Positions 27,969 to 36,620 are shown, counted from the stretch's first letter. The stretch is DNA of 64,000 bases from Candidatus Nitrosocosmicus franklandus (GCF_900696045.1 NZ_LR216287.1:2709854-2773853); one strand, 5' to 3'. Numbers and translations are program-made. Notes: generated by a model not told the origin, from the letters alone.

Positions 27969-28445
27969 TTGCAAAGATTTGACGACTTAGATATGAAAAT
28001 TTTGTCCGAATTGACAAAAGACGCAAGTATTTCGATTCCTCAGTTAAGCAAGAAATTGAACATAAACTCATCCGTTTTGTACAGTCGAATCAAGAGACTA
28101 ATTAAAAGAGAACTCATTCGAAAATTTACTGTCATAATCAATGAATCACAGCTAGGAATCCACATAAAGGCGACTGTAGGAATCAATAGGGATCCAAAAC
28201 TAAAGGAACCAGTTCACAATGAATTGATGCGCATTCCTGAGGTTAGATCCTTAATTGAAGTCACTGGACGTTTCGACATAATCCTTTCTGTTTATGCAAG
28301 GACCCTGGAAGAACTTCATAAAGTAGTTATAGAAAGAATAGGAAGGATTAATGGTATACAAGCAACAGAAACATTTGTAGAAATGCAACGAACAGACAAG
28401 GAACCGGTTTACTCTATCCAAAGTACTTCACAGGGGTACGTCTAG
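27969..28445 (+). CDS. Lrp/AsnC family transcriptional regulator
   Basis: 158 residues from TTG 27969. N-terminal winged helix (DDLDMKILSELTKDASISIPQLSKKL, NSSVLYSRIKRLIKRELI) and a C-terminal RAM ligand-binding domain (IKATVGINRD, PEVRSLIEVTGRFDIILSVYA, ERIGRINGIQATETFV) in the usual order. Archaeal Lrp proteins bind amino acids or other effectors and act as repressors or activators. It is divergent from the gene upstream of L12, with about 100 bases between them, and may regulate it. Confidence 0.9.
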   Translation: MQRFDDLDMKILSELTKDASISIPQLSKKLNINSSVLYSRIKRLIKRELIRKFTVIINESQLGIHIKATVGINRDPKLKEPVHNELMRIPEVRSLIEVTGRFDIILSVYARTLEELHKVVIERIGRINGIQATETFVEMQRTDKEPVYSIQSTSQGYV

Positions 28446-28517
28446 ATATTTGCCTCTGTGTCTATATTATTAGAAATATTAAAATTATATTGATGAGATT
28501 TATCCTCTAGAAATCAT

Positions 28518-28703
28518 TTGTTATCAACAATAGGCACTCTAGTTCAAAGAAGAATTATGGAGATCTTTCAAACGCTTAAATTAGCAAAGAAAACCAGCAA
28601 AGATGACTATTATACCCATATGAGATTAGTCTTATTAGCTATTGGAGCAGTAGGAGCATTGGGCTTCGTTATACAAATGCTAGGCGAATTATTTTTAGAT
28701 TAA
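28518..28703 (+). CDS. secE: Preprotein translocase subunit SecE (Sec61 gamma)
   Basis: 61 residues from TTG 28518. The amphipathic helix FQTLKLAKKTSKDDYYTHMRLV and a single membrane segment (LLAIGAVGALGFVIQML) match archaeal SecE, which clamps the SecY channel. An ATG at 28557 would leave only three residues before the conserved helix, so the TTG start is preferred. Confidence 0.85.
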   Translation: MLSTIGTLVQRRIMEIFQTLKLAKKTSKDDYYTHMRLVLLAIGAVGALGFVIQMLGELFLD

Positions 28704-28803
28704 ACAACCCCAAACTACAGAGTGCATGTATTGTTAGTGCTTTTTTGTTATTTGTCCAATCACTTTTTCTGCGTTTTTGATACTTGTAGAAGTTGGGATA
28801 ACC

Positions 28804-29034
28804 ATGTCTGAGTCTCCAGTGCACATAGATGAAGAGAACAAGATAAAAATTAAACCCGAGTTGATGGTTACAGAAAATTTGTATCCTATACTTTATGAGA
28901 ATCTGCTTTTCTTGTTTTTTAAAGATGAAAACGAATTGATAAACTGTTATGAAGTGACTGATAAAGAATTGATTGAAAAAGCACAAAAGAATCCTGAAAA
29001 AATCTTAGAAATATTGGAAGAATGGAATAAATGA
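28804..29034 (+). CDS. Small acidic cytosolic protein, unknown function
   Basis: 76 residues from ATG 28804 (MSESPVHIDE). Charged and helical, ending EKAQKNPEKILEILEEWNK. No family recognised. It lies between secE and alba on the same strand with short spacing, which suggests that it is a real gene of this cluster. Confidence 0.6.
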   Translation: MSESPVHIDEENKIKIKPELMVTENLYPILYENLLFLFFKDENELINCYEVTDKELIEKAQKNPEKILEILEEWNK

Positions 29035-29070
29035 TATAACATTATATTATTGAATTATACATTATACATT

Positions 29071-29379
29071 ATGTCACATGGCAAATACGAAACAGGAAAT
29101 AGGAAGAGCAATGAAATATTCATTGGCAAAAAACCACTAATGACTTATGTAACTGCAACTCTAGTTCAACTAGCCAATGAACCAACAGTTGTGATAAAGG
29201 CGCGGGGAAAGAGTATTACACGAGCAGTAGATGTGGCTCAGATCATTGTAAAGAGAATGAACACACTCGGGTACAGGGTTGAAAATGTAAAATTAGGTTC
29301 AGACACATTGACCGGCACTGAAGATGACAAAACAAGAAATGTTTCCACAATAGAAGTATCTATTTCAAGATCAAAGTAG
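29071..29379 (+). CDS. albA: DNA/RNA-binding protein Alba
   Basis: About 102 residues from ATG 29071 (MSHGKYE). NEIFIGKKPLMTYVTATL holds the Lys pair region that contacts nucleic acid, followed by VVIKARGKSITRAVDVAQII and the C-terminal beta hairpin. Alba is an abundant archaeal chromatin and RNA-binding protein; it dimerises and coats DNA. Confidence 0.93.
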   Translation: MSHGKYETGNRKSNEIFIGKKPLMTYVTATLVQLANEPTVVIKARGKSITRAVDVAQIIVKRMNTLGYRVENVKLGSDTLTGTEDDKTRNVSTIEVSISRSK

Positions 29380-29480
29380 GAATCAGAGACATTTTTTAAG
29401 ATAAGGTCCGTCTCCTCCATGGATGGACCCCTGTATATGCAACGAGAAATTTGATATTATGGTAATCGCATAAATAAAAT

Positions 29481-30080
29481 GTGTCTGAAATTAGTAGAAA
29501 TGACATCATAATATCGGTTTCTATAGTTGCTATGCTTTTAATTTCGGTTGGTTTTATTACTCTTCTTAATAATAATAATCCTCCTGTTTTTGGATTTTTT
29601 CATGAAGGTGAGTCACAAACATTTCTTACATATACTGACAACAAGAATCATTATGAAATAAAATATCCAAACACTTGGGAGAGATCAGTCAAATTGAATA
29701 ATGAAGTCTTGTTTATTGCACCAAAAGATGCAAGCTCTGTAAGTAGTCCTGCAGGGTTTGTTGTAAAAACAATACCAACTCCAGGTAAGAATATTTCTAC
29801 TGATGCCGCTACGAAGCAATTGACTTCTGAAATTCAGGCCGCGCATCAGGATTTCAATTTGGAATCTACGACTACAACAAATATTGATGGAAAAAAAGCA
29901 ACTAAAATCATCTTTACTGCTACTGACAGCAAGTTACAAAATAGAAAGGCTATGCAAATTGTGATATCTAATTATGAAAATCTGTATATTCTAACCTATA
30001 AAGCATCAACCGATAAATATGGATCCTATGAAAATACAGCCAACCAAATGGTTGATTCTTTTAAATTCTTGCCAAGATAA
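29481..30080 (+). CDS. Membrane-anchored PsbP-like domain protein
   Basis: 199 residues from GTG 29481. An N-terminal membrane segment (DIIISVSIVAMLLISVGFITLL) is followed by an extracytoplasmic domain with YTDNKNHYEIKYPNTWE, KATKIIFTATD and a final ENTANQMVDSFKF, the pattern of PsbP/Mog1-like lipoprotein domains abundant in thaumarchaea. The function outside photosynthesis is unknown. A perfect hairpin follows the stop. Confidence 0.75.
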   Translation: MSEISRNDIIISVSIVAMLLISVGFITLLNNNNPPVFGFFHEGESQTFLTYTDNKNHYEIKYPNTWERSVKLNNEVLFIAPKDASSVSSPAGFVVKTIPTPGKNISTDAATKQLTSEIQAAHQDFNLESTTTTNIDGKKATKIIFTATDSKLQNRKAMQIVISNYENLYILTYKASTDKYGSYENTANQMVDSFKFLPR

Positions 30081-30092
30081 TCTAGTAAAAAT

Positions 30093-30128
30093 TGCTTAAC
30101 AAACTAATGAAAATTAGTTTGTTAAGCA
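30093..30128 (+). terminator. Perfect 16-bp hairpin with GAAA loop
   Basis: Arms 30093-30108 and 30113-30128 are fully complementary (TGCTTAACAAACTAAT and its reverse complement) around a 4-base GAAA loop, a GNRA-type tetraloop. It begins 13 bases after the PsbP-like gene stop and is probably a transcript end or stability element. Confidence 0.6.
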
Positions 30129-30336
30129 TGTTCCCCTTCGGTTTGGTCGATGTACTACTCACTGAACCTATTTCCTATTTAAACCTATCACCATATAGAA
30201 ATAGAAAATCAGGTAAAAATTACATAAATTGTGAAATAAAGTACACAAAATGCATTGTATCAATGTAAACATACGAAATAGTATCTTCAAATGAAAACCT
30301 TTTTTATAAAATGATCATATTGATGTATACAGGGGG

Positions 30337-30723
30337 ATGAAGGTAAAAAAGCTTGAAGCATTGCTTATTTGTATAGTCGTAGTTGTAACCATAGTTGTTC
30401 TATATAACGTCTTTATTTCCATTCCTTTCAAAAATTATTCATTAGAAGTAGATGCTTTACGAGATCCAGAATCTCTCTTTGTTAATGCAAGAGTTGTGTT
30501 AAAAAATACAGGTAAAATGCCACTAAACGATATTCTTATTATGTATGATAATAATCGTGACCTAACAGAAAACCTAAAGTTGATAAATCCGGGTCAAACA
30601 GTCATACTTTCACCCCCCCAAAGTGCAAGTCTAAATACGGTTAAGGTAGTTACTGCTGAGGGAATAAGTATTGACAAGCAATTTAGATCCCCAGTAAAGA
30701 TGCCAGGAATGATAGGTTCGTAA
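30337..30723 (+). CDS. Membrane-anchored small extracytoplasmic protein
   Basis: 128 residues. One membrane segment (ALLICIVVVVTIVVLYNVFI) and a beta-sandwich-like outer part with VNARVVLKNTGKMPLNDILIMYD and NPGQTVILSPP, resembling FxLYD/CARDB-type domains. The function is not known. It is preceded by a TATA-like ATTTTTTATAAAA run about 35 bases upstream. Confidence 0.65.
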   Translation: MKVKKLEALLICIVVVVTIVVLYNVFISIPFKNYSLEVDALRDPESLFVNARVVLKNTGKMPLNDILIMYDNNRDLTENLKLINPGQTVILSPPQSASLNTVKVVTAEGISIDKQFRSPVKMPGMIGS

Positions 30724-30799
30724 TGCAATGATAGATACTGGCAGATAAATAAACAAACAAACACCAAAGTGAAAAAAGAAGAACAATAATTCAACCAAG

Positions 30800-31681
30800 C
30801 TAAACTGAGCTGAAATCAAAAACTGATTCGATCCTAATTAATTTGTTATCCAATGATGGTCCAGAGTTTCTCACCAATATAGACCCATCATCGTTAACAA
30901 GGACAATCTTACCTGTGTATTCTTTATCTTTTAGCTTAAAATTGTAATTTAAAGTCTTTGACGATTCTTTTATCTTTCTCTTGTACCATTGCCTTAGCTC
31001 ATCTCGAAATAATTTAGAACTCAACTTAGGAACAAGTTTACTAAAGTTGTATAACATAGATGAAACAAGTTCAAAGTTACTAACTTCCTGATTATGATTA
31101 CTTGACTTTAAGGTTGCTATGTCGTAGTTAATAGTTATTGCTGATGGTGATTTATCTATGATTTGACTTTTAGTAATTTCAAGATCATTATTTGAATTAA
31201 TACCCATGCCAATAATTACCCGAGTCAACGTACCTCTTTGAATTTCAGTGTCCACAAGAATCCCAGCTACTTTTTTACCATCTACGAGTATATCGTTTGG
31301 CCATTTAATTTGAGGGTATATACCAAGATAAGAGCGGATTGATTCCGAAATAACATATATGGTGAGAATTAGCATGGTGAATATTTCAGCTGTTTCTAAT
31401 CCACTCTCAAAGGCCAATGACATCCAAATTCCGCCCTTCGGTGAAGCCCAATTAGCACCTCTTCTCCCTCGGCCTCCAGTTTGAATATCAGTCATAACAA
31501 CAAATGGTATGGTCGTATCAGGTTGTTTGCTCAGCACTTGAGCATAATCTTGTGTAGATGACAGAGAATCAAAAAAGTAAAAATTTTTAAAAATAAGTTG
31601 ATCTGGAAACTTGTTAACGACATTAGATATGAATTCTACTTTTTTTTCATTGGAGCATTGTATTTTAATCACGAAGATCAT
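30800..31681 (-). CDS. birA: Biotin--[carboxylase] ligase BirA
   Basis: 293 residues. LSSTQDYA, TGGRGRRGANWASPKGGIWMS (the biotinyl-AMP binding signature), IKWPNDILVDGKKVAGILVD and GMGINSNN mark the biotin/lipoate A/B ligase fold, followed by a C-terminal SH3-like domain (GKIVLVNDDGSILVRN). The enzyme biotinylates the carrier protein of acyl-CoA carboxylase, which in this type of archaeon feeds the hydroxypropionate/hydroxybutyrate cycle. No N-terminal repressor helix-turn-helix. The start overlaps the stop of the prenyltransferase gene by 4 bases. Confidence 0.93.
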   Translation of the reverse strand: MIFVIKIQCSNEKKVEFISNVVNKFPDQLIFKNFYFFDSLSSTQDYAQVLSKQPDTTIPFVVMTDIQTGGRGRRGANWASPKGGIWMSLAFESGLETAEIFTMLILTIYVISESIRSYLGIYPQIKWPNDILVDGKKVAGILVDTEIQRGTLTRVIIGMGINSNNDLEITKSQIIDKSPSAITINYDIATLKSSNHNQEVSNFELVSSMLYNFSKLVPKLSSKLFRDELRQWYKRKIKESSKTLNYNFKLKDKEYTGKIVLVNDDGSILVRNSGPSLDNKLIRIESVFDFSSV

Positions 31682-32646
31682 CTCACCACGTCGATATTGT
31701 TCAAGATTACTATAATAATTCCAAGTATTAATGCCACTCCAAATAAGCGTGAAAACAAGACAGCATTGCGCATTATCAAAACATAATTCAAACTTTCATC
31801 ATCACCTTTCATGCTGACTAGATATCTTTTGAAGTCTACCAATATTTTCAATGCCAATGGCAATACTAAGATAACAGGAAGAATTGAAAGAATATTGCCA
31901 TCTAGTTCATTAAAAAAAAGTAATGCAGACAAATAAGTCAACATGATCAAACCCATAACAAAATAAAACTTGGCCTGGCTGTCATACACATCCAAAATTA
32001 TGGCCAAGGTCCTTCTACCTCCTTCTCTGTCTGCCTTTATATCGGGTATTGAATTAATAAACAAGACCATTGACGAAAGTAGGCCTGCAACAACTCCCAA
32101 ACCAATTGATTCCACCGATACTAAAGATGTTTGGATATAAAAGGTTCCTATAACTATTAACGTTCCTTTAATACCTACAAATAGCTCGCCCAAACCCAGA
32201 TCTACTAGTTTTGTAGAATAGAGTACAATTGAGATTGCGGCAAAACAAAGAATAATACCAATAATGTATCCTTTTAAGATGACAAATAATCCCCCTATTG
32301 TCAAACCTATCAATAGAAATACGATACCTGCTAAGTAAACACTTCTGGGAGTTAACAACCCTTCCGGTAATACTCCTGTCCCACCACTAAATTTCGTTTT
32401 CTTTGTCCTTAAATCAATTCCTCGTTTGAAATCAAAATAGTCATTTAATAGATCAACACTACTATGAAGGCAAAATACTCCTAAATAGATTAAAACAGAA
32501 TTTAAAATACTGAACTGGGATGGATTTGCCCAAATAGCCAAGGCTAGGCCGCAAGAAACCCCAATAGCAGATGCAGCTAAAAATCTATAACGTATTGCTC
32601 TAAGCCAAACATTTAATTGAAAATTCAATGCACAACACTCTCGCAA
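31678..32646 (-). CDS. UbiA/MenA family prenyltransferase
   Basis: 322-residue membrane protein with about nine helices. The first prenyl-diphosphate motif DLLNDYFDFKRGID (N-D-x-x-D type) and the second Asp-rich motif SIPDIKADREGGRRT are present. UbiA proteins make quinones, archaeal ether lipids or haem derivatives; the TKFSGGTGVLPEG segment after motif 1 is typical of the 1,4-dihydroxynaphthoate (MenA) subgroup, so menaquinone-type quinone synthesis is a reasonable inference. The start is TTG 32646 or TTG 32628 (MNFQLNVW). Four bases overlap birA. Confidence 0.85.
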   Translation of the reverse strand: MRECCALNFQLNVWLRAIRYRFLAASAIGVSCGLALAIWANPSQFSILNSVLIYLGVFCLHSSVDLLNDYFDFKRGIDLRTKKTKFSGGTGVLPEGLLTPRSVYLAGIVFLLIGLTIGGLFVILKGYIIGIILCFAAISIVLYSTKLVDLGLGELFVGIKGTLIVIGTFYIQTSLVSVESIGLGVVAGLLSSMVLFINSIPDIKADREGGRRTLAIILDVYDSQAKFYFVMGLIMLTYLSALLFFNELDGNILSILPVILVLPLALKILVDFKRYLVSMKGDDESLNYVLIMRNAVLFSRLFGVALILGIIIVILNNIDVVR

Positions 32647-32652
32647 TCATAC

Positions 32653-32676
32653 TCACTTTCACTTTCACTTTCACTT
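32653..32676. repeat. Tandem hexamer repeat before the UbiA gene
   Basis: Four perfect copies of TCACTT (AAGTGA on the coding strand of the prenyltransferase), 7-30 bases upstream of its start. Confidence 0.8.
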
Positions 32677-32718
32677 GCATCCTGACATTTGTATATACAG
32701 TATCACAGTAGTCGTCAT

Positions 32719-33885
32719 CTATCTAAATTGATTTTTTCTTACAGATTCAAATCTATTCAAAACATCTTCGAACTCGGAATGAGTTAGTGTAGGGTACCTT
32801 GAGATTAAAATATTTTGATTTGTATGGTCACTACTTTTCTGACCTACAAGGGGTGCTACAATGCCTGGAGTGGAACGCACAAATTGCAACAATCTAAGTG
32901 ACTCGTATGGTAAGTTAGAGAGAAATCTATCGTTTATTTTTAAGATTAGGAGCTTGCCTTGAAACAAGGGGATACTTGTAAATACGTGAATACCTAAACG
33001 ATTTGCTGCTTCCAAGATTGAGACATCTTCGGAAGATTCCTCAACTTTTTGATTTCTATATGTAAAAGCCTCTGTCATAAGGGAATTATAAGGTAATTGT
33101 ATGAACTTGAATCCATTGTCTGTTCCCCCAACTTCGTTTGCAATCTTTACTACGTCTCTTAAAGAAAGGTAATTTGGGTTTCTTGGTTGAGCAGTAAAAC
33201 AATTCCAAGTTGCCATACCATAATACCGAATTTTACCTCTCTTCCGGTACTCTTCATAAACCTTGAAAACCTTTGAAAGCATCTCATTGTATGTTTCTTT
33301 TTCTACCTGATCGTACCAGCTCTCAAAAGAATTATGGATGTACACCAAATCAATTGATTCAAGACCCATATTGCATAAGGACCTATCAATACAATTTGCT
33401 ATGTAATCAGGATTCATAATATTATAAGAGGGGCTTATATCACCATAATCGACAATATTTCTATCTATATACATCACTTTTAGATACGACTCGATGTCTA
33501 CATGATTATAGTCACCATCATTAGTAAAATATCCGTTTTTTGTGCAAATAAACAGCTCATTTCTTTGAACAATTCCTTCCTTCATGAGTCTATCAACTGC
33601 ACGACCGATACTCTTTTCAGAAAGCATCGAGCGATAGTTTAATGCCGTATCGATAACGTTTATGCAACCTTCCTTCACGCTCTTGTAGAGTGAAGATTCC
33701 AGATTCTCGTTATCCGTTGAGGAAAGGTTCCCCAAATATGTTCCCATTCCAAGAGATGAAAGATATAAATCCTCTACAAGTTTAAAATGAGACTCATGTA
33801 CACCTTTTCGAATAGCCCTGTCTTTAAAAGTCGTCGTACCCAAGGAAGTAGAGTGACCAGGATAGAATTTCTTATCAAACGACAC
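32719..33885 (-). CDS. Aldo/keto reductase
   Basis: 388 residues, longer than the usual 320. The TIM-barrel signatures are GCINVIDTALNYRSMLSEKSIGRAV (catalytic Asp and Tyr), DLVYIHNSFE (the His pocket) and RYYGMATWNCF. NADPH-dependent carbonyl reduction is the family activity; the substrate is unknown. The extra length lies mainly in the segment from FFTNDGDYNHVDIES to ISPSYNIMNP. It is transcribed towards the prenyltransferase gene and may be in its operon. Confidence 0.85.
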   Translation of the reverse strand: MSFDKKFYPGHSTSLGTTTFKDRAIRKGVHESHFKLVEDLYLSSLGMGTYLGNLSSTDNENLESSLYKSVKEGCINVIDTALNYRSMLSEKSIGRAVDRLMKEGIVQRNELFICTKNGYFTNDGDYNHVDIESYLKVMYIDRNIVDYGDISPSYNIMNPDYIANCIDRSLCNMGLESIDLVYIHNSFESWYDQVEKETYNEMLSKVFKVYEEYRKRGKIRYYGMATWNCFTAQPRNPNYLSLRDVVKIANEVGGTDNGFKFIQLPYNSLMTEAFTYRNQKVEESSEDVSILEAANRLGIHVFTSIPLFQGKLLILKINDRFLSNLPYESLRLLQFVRSTPGIVAPLVGQKSSDHTNQNILISRYPTLTHSEFEDVLNRFESVRKNQFR

Positions 33886-33954
33886 TAGATAAATAAATTA
33901 GAATATGGATTTATAACTAACTATCTAGTAGGGTAAAATTTGAGCCAACCGAAT

Positions 33955-34125
33955 CTATTGTTTTTCTAACTCAATAATAAAATCTGTTGGGTTCAATTCT
34001 ATTCCACAGTTAGAACACCTGTTCATGGTATTTCTCAAAACATCTCTTATAGGTTTGACATTTATCATGTGTTTTATTTTGCTATTGCATTTATAACAAT
34101 AAATTTCAATGATAGGACAAGACAT
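33955..34125 (-). CDS. 56-residue zinc-ribbon micro-protein
   Basis: Starts at ATG 34125 (MSCPIIEIY) and stops at 33955-33957. Two Cys pairs, CYKC (residues 10-13) and CSNC (37-40), each followed by hydrophobic and charged residues, form a classical four-Cys ribbon; Cys3 may add to it. It ends DFIIELEKQ. No family recognised; DNA, RNA or protein binding is possible. Confidence 0.6.
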   Translation of the reverse strand: MSCPIIEIYCYKCNSKIKHMINVKPIRDVLRNTMNRCSNCGIELNPTDFIIELEKQ

Positions 34126-34242
34126 CACTGATTCTATTTTTATTGGCTATAAATTAAATGATGGTAAAAGATCATTGACATAAAACTAAATTCTCTTATA
34201 GAGCAATCACCTTTAGGAAATATTAAATATCCATTTAATTTC

Positions 34243-34392
34243 TTGTCAATTGTGCCAGTAGATCCTGTGTGCGGAATTGAACTAGCCGAAGACTTGGCCA
34301 CTGTTTTGGAGTTTAATGGTAAGAAATTTTACTTTTGTTGCGAGGGATGTAAGAGAATTTTCCAAAAAAAGCCAAAGAAATATTCAAAGTAA
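34243..34392 (+). CDS. YHS-domain micro-protein
   Basis: 46-49 residues starting at TTG 34243 or GTG 34252 in the same frame. VPVDPVCGIELAEDLATVLEF and GKKFYFCCEGCKRIF are the YHS/TRASH-type metal-binding signature seen in copper/mercury proteins and P-type ATPases. As a free domain it might bind heavy metals or act as a chaperone. It ends 34 bases before the alcohol dehydrogenase gene. Confidence 0.65.
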   Translation: MSIVPVDPVCGIELAEDLATVLEFNGKKFYFCCEGCKRIFQKKPKKYSK

Positions 34393-34426
34393 TAGAACTT
34401 TAATAACGCTCATTTCAAGATAAGTT

Positions 34427-35467
34427 ATGAAAGCTGCAGTTCTCGAGAAAAGTAAGGTTGTAGTAAAAGATATTAATTTGCCAAAAATTGGCAAAAAGGA
34501 AATATTGATAAGGATGAAAGCCTGTGGGATTTGTGGTTCAGATTTAGAAAAGGTTTTTGGAAGGTATGGTATGAAATCGTCGAGAATCGGACATGAACCT
34601 GTGGGGCAGGTTATGAAAGTGGGCCGGGAAATATCCAATTTTAAAAAAGGAGACAGGGTGTTTGTTCATCATCACGTACCATGTTATTCATGTAGATTTT
34701 GCTATAGTGGAGATTATACAATGTGTGACATTTATCAAAAGAGTAACATTGAACCTTGTGGATTATCAGAATTCATTCTTGTTCCTGAATTGAACGTAGT
34801 AAAAGGAGGTGTCGTAAAGATCCCCGATGGAATTACTTACGAACATGCTGCTCTCATAGAACCAGTTGCCTGCTGCTTGCGCTCTCTTGATAAGATCGAT
34901 ATAAAAAAATCAGATTCTATATCTATTTTTGGAGCTGGACCTACGGGCCTGATGCATCTGATTTTATTAAAGTGTTCAGGTGTTTCAAAGATTATTGTTG
35001 TGGATGTAAACGACTTTAGACTGGACTTTGCCAAAAGAATAGATCCAAACATAACTACTATTGATGTCGGTGCAATGGATGATGAACACTTTCAGAAGAA
35101 AATGGAATCAATTGTTGGGAAGGATGGTGTTGACAAATCAATCATTTGTACAAGTAGCAAGTCGGCTTTCATTAATTCACTTGAAATAACTCGACGTGGG
35201 GGAACTATTTCGTTATTTGGAGTTCCTCCTAAGGACAAAGGATATGATATAGATTTAAACAAAATATATTCTAAAGAATTAAAAATAATCCCCAGTTATG
35301 CAACGTCAGAAAAAGAAATTCATCAGGTCATAAGGTTGATGGAAAACGATATTATTAACTTGGAACCCTTAATTACTCACAAGTTCAGTTTGGCCGAATC
35401 TGAAAAGGCCTTTTTGTGTGCTCACAAAGGAAATGATTCTATGAAAATCATCATTACAACTGAATAA
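34427..35467 (+). CDS. Zinc-dependent medium-chain dehydrogenase
   Basis: 346 residues. Catalytic zinc ligands in CGICGSDLE and GHEPVGQV, structural zinc in PCYSCRFCYSGDYTMC (four Cys), NAD-binding FGAGPTGLMH. The family includes threonine, sorbitol and alcohol dehydrogenases. It starts after the YHS gene and is followed 62 bases later by the LsrF-like gene on the same strand, suggesting that both act on one carbohydrate or hydroxy-acid pathway. The substrate is unknown. Confidence 0.88.
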   Translation: MKAAVLEKSKVVVKDINLPKIGKKEILIRMKACGICGSDLEKVFGRYGMKSSRIGHEPVGQVMKVGREISNFKKGDRVFVHHHVPCYSCRFCYSGDYTMCDIYQKSNIEPCGLSEFILVPELNVVKGGVVKIPDGITYEHAALIEPVACCLRSLDKIDIKKSDSISIFGAGPTGLMHLILLKCSGVSKIIVVDVNDFRLDFAKRIDPNITTIDVGAMDDEHFQKKMESIVGKDGVDKSIICTSSKSAFINSLEITRRGGTISLFGVPPKDKGYDIDLNKIYSKELKIIPSYATSEKEIHQVIRLMENDIINLEPLITHKFSLAESEKAFLCAHKGNDSMKIIITTE

Positions 35468-35529
35468 AATTTACCAAAATTTTTATAGCTTTTAAATAAT
35501 TAACTAGAGCAGATAGGTAGATATTTGAA

Positions 35530-36351
35530 ATGGACTGGGGAATGAAAAACAGATTTTCACAAATAATAAAGCCCGAAGATGGACGGTGTGTCATGCTTGC
35601 AGTTGACCATGGATATTTTTTGGGACCCACAGAAAGACTCGAAAATCCGAGGGAAACTATTAGACCACTTTTGAATCTTGCAGACTCGTTAATGTTGACC
35701 AGAGGAGTACTTCGATCATCAGTTACTCCTGAAAGTAACACACCTATTGTGTTAAGGGTATCAGGTGGCTCCAGTATAATAGGAGAAGATCTTTCTAAGG
35801 AAACAATTACTACTTCCATCGATGAAGCAATAAGACTTAATGCTTCTTGTCTAGCATTGTCGATCTTTGTCGGTAGCAAATATGAATATCAGACTCTAAA
35901 GAATCTTGCAAAACTCGTAAACGAAGGTGAGAAATATGGAATACCCGTTTTGGCAGTTACTGCAGTCGGAAAGGAAATGGCAAGAGACGCTAGGTATTTG
36001 GGACTAGCATGCAGGATTGCAGCCGAGTTGGGAGCTCATATCATAAAAACGTACCATTGTGTAGATTTCAGAAAAGTAGTTGACGGGTGCCCTGTCCCTG
36101 TAATTATAGCTGGAGGAAAGAAATTGGCAGAAAGAGATGCATTACAGCTAACCTATAATGCCATCACCGACGGTGCTTCTGGGGTAGACATGGGCAGAAA
36201 CATATGGCAGTCAGACAATCCAGTAGCGATGATAAAGGCGGTAAGGAAGATAGTGCATGAAAATTTTACAGCCCAGCAAGCGTATGATCATTATTTGGAC
36301 CTTATTGGTTTAAAAAACACAATTAGAAAAGGTACTTCAGCGAGGACTTGA
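35530..36351 (+). CDS. LsrF-like class I aldolase/thiolase
   Basis: 273 residues, closely similar to bacterial LsrF (3-hydroxy-5-phosphonooxypentane-2,4-dione thiolase): DWGMKNRFSQI, MLAVDHGYFLGPTERL, AAELGAHIIKTYHCVDF with the Schiff-base Lys, and VIIAGGKKL and GVDMGRNIWQSDNPVAM. The DeoC/LacD superfamily also includes archaeal fructose-bisphosphate aldolase and ADH synthase; the LsrF-like sequence is distinct. No Lsr uptake or kinase genes accompany it, so autoinducer-2 breakdown is unlikely; a related carbon-carbon cleavage or sugar step is more plausible. Confidence 0.85.
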   Translation: MDWGMKNRFSQIIKPEDGRCVMLAVDHGYFLGPTERLENPRETIRPLLNLADSLMLTRGVLRSSVTPESNTPIVLRVSGGSSIIGEDLSKETITTSIDEAIRLNASCLALSIFVGSKYEYQTLKNLAKLVNEGEKYGIPVLAVTAVGKEMARDARYLGLACRIAAELGAHIIKTYHCVDFRKVVDGCPVPVIIAGGKKLAERDALQLTYNAITDGASGVDMGRNIWQSDNPVAMIKAVRKIVHENFTAQQAYDHYLDLIGLKNTIRKGTSART

Positions 36352-36477
36352 TCTATCATTCATCCATGCATTCATTTTTTTAAATACAATATCAGCAGCC
36401 AGCAAACTTTTAACTTTATGATGATGAGATTTCATTGAGATAAGGTTTTCACCACAAGACAAGGTTTTTTTAAAAAA

Positions 36478-36560
36478 AATTTATAAATTAATCCGCGCTA
36501 TATTTATTGATGAACTCAAGTGAAACAATAAAACGCACGTTGACGTGTAACAGAATTAGT
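36478..36560 (+). promoter_or_regulatory. Promoter region of the ilv-leu operon
   Basis: A TATA-like AATTTATAAATTA lies at about 36478-36490. An inverted repeat CACGT, TG, ACGTG follows at 36536-36547 and may be an operator. The distance to the ilvB ATG implies a leader of about 110 bases, unlike leaderless genes in this window. Confidence 0.4.
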
Positions 36561-36620
36561 TATATTAAACGAAGATTCCTACTATAATATTGAGTTCTAC
36601 AAATTGGAGTTGTTTTAATT

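Noticed and set aside
27969-28445. Lrp gene as the regulator of the ilv-leu operon
   Set aside because: No sequence link between them beyond the family; distance and context give no support.
36410-36470. Possible C/D box RNA (ATGATGA near 36418)
   Set aside because: No CTGA D box in the expected distance, so a C/D RNA is not supported.
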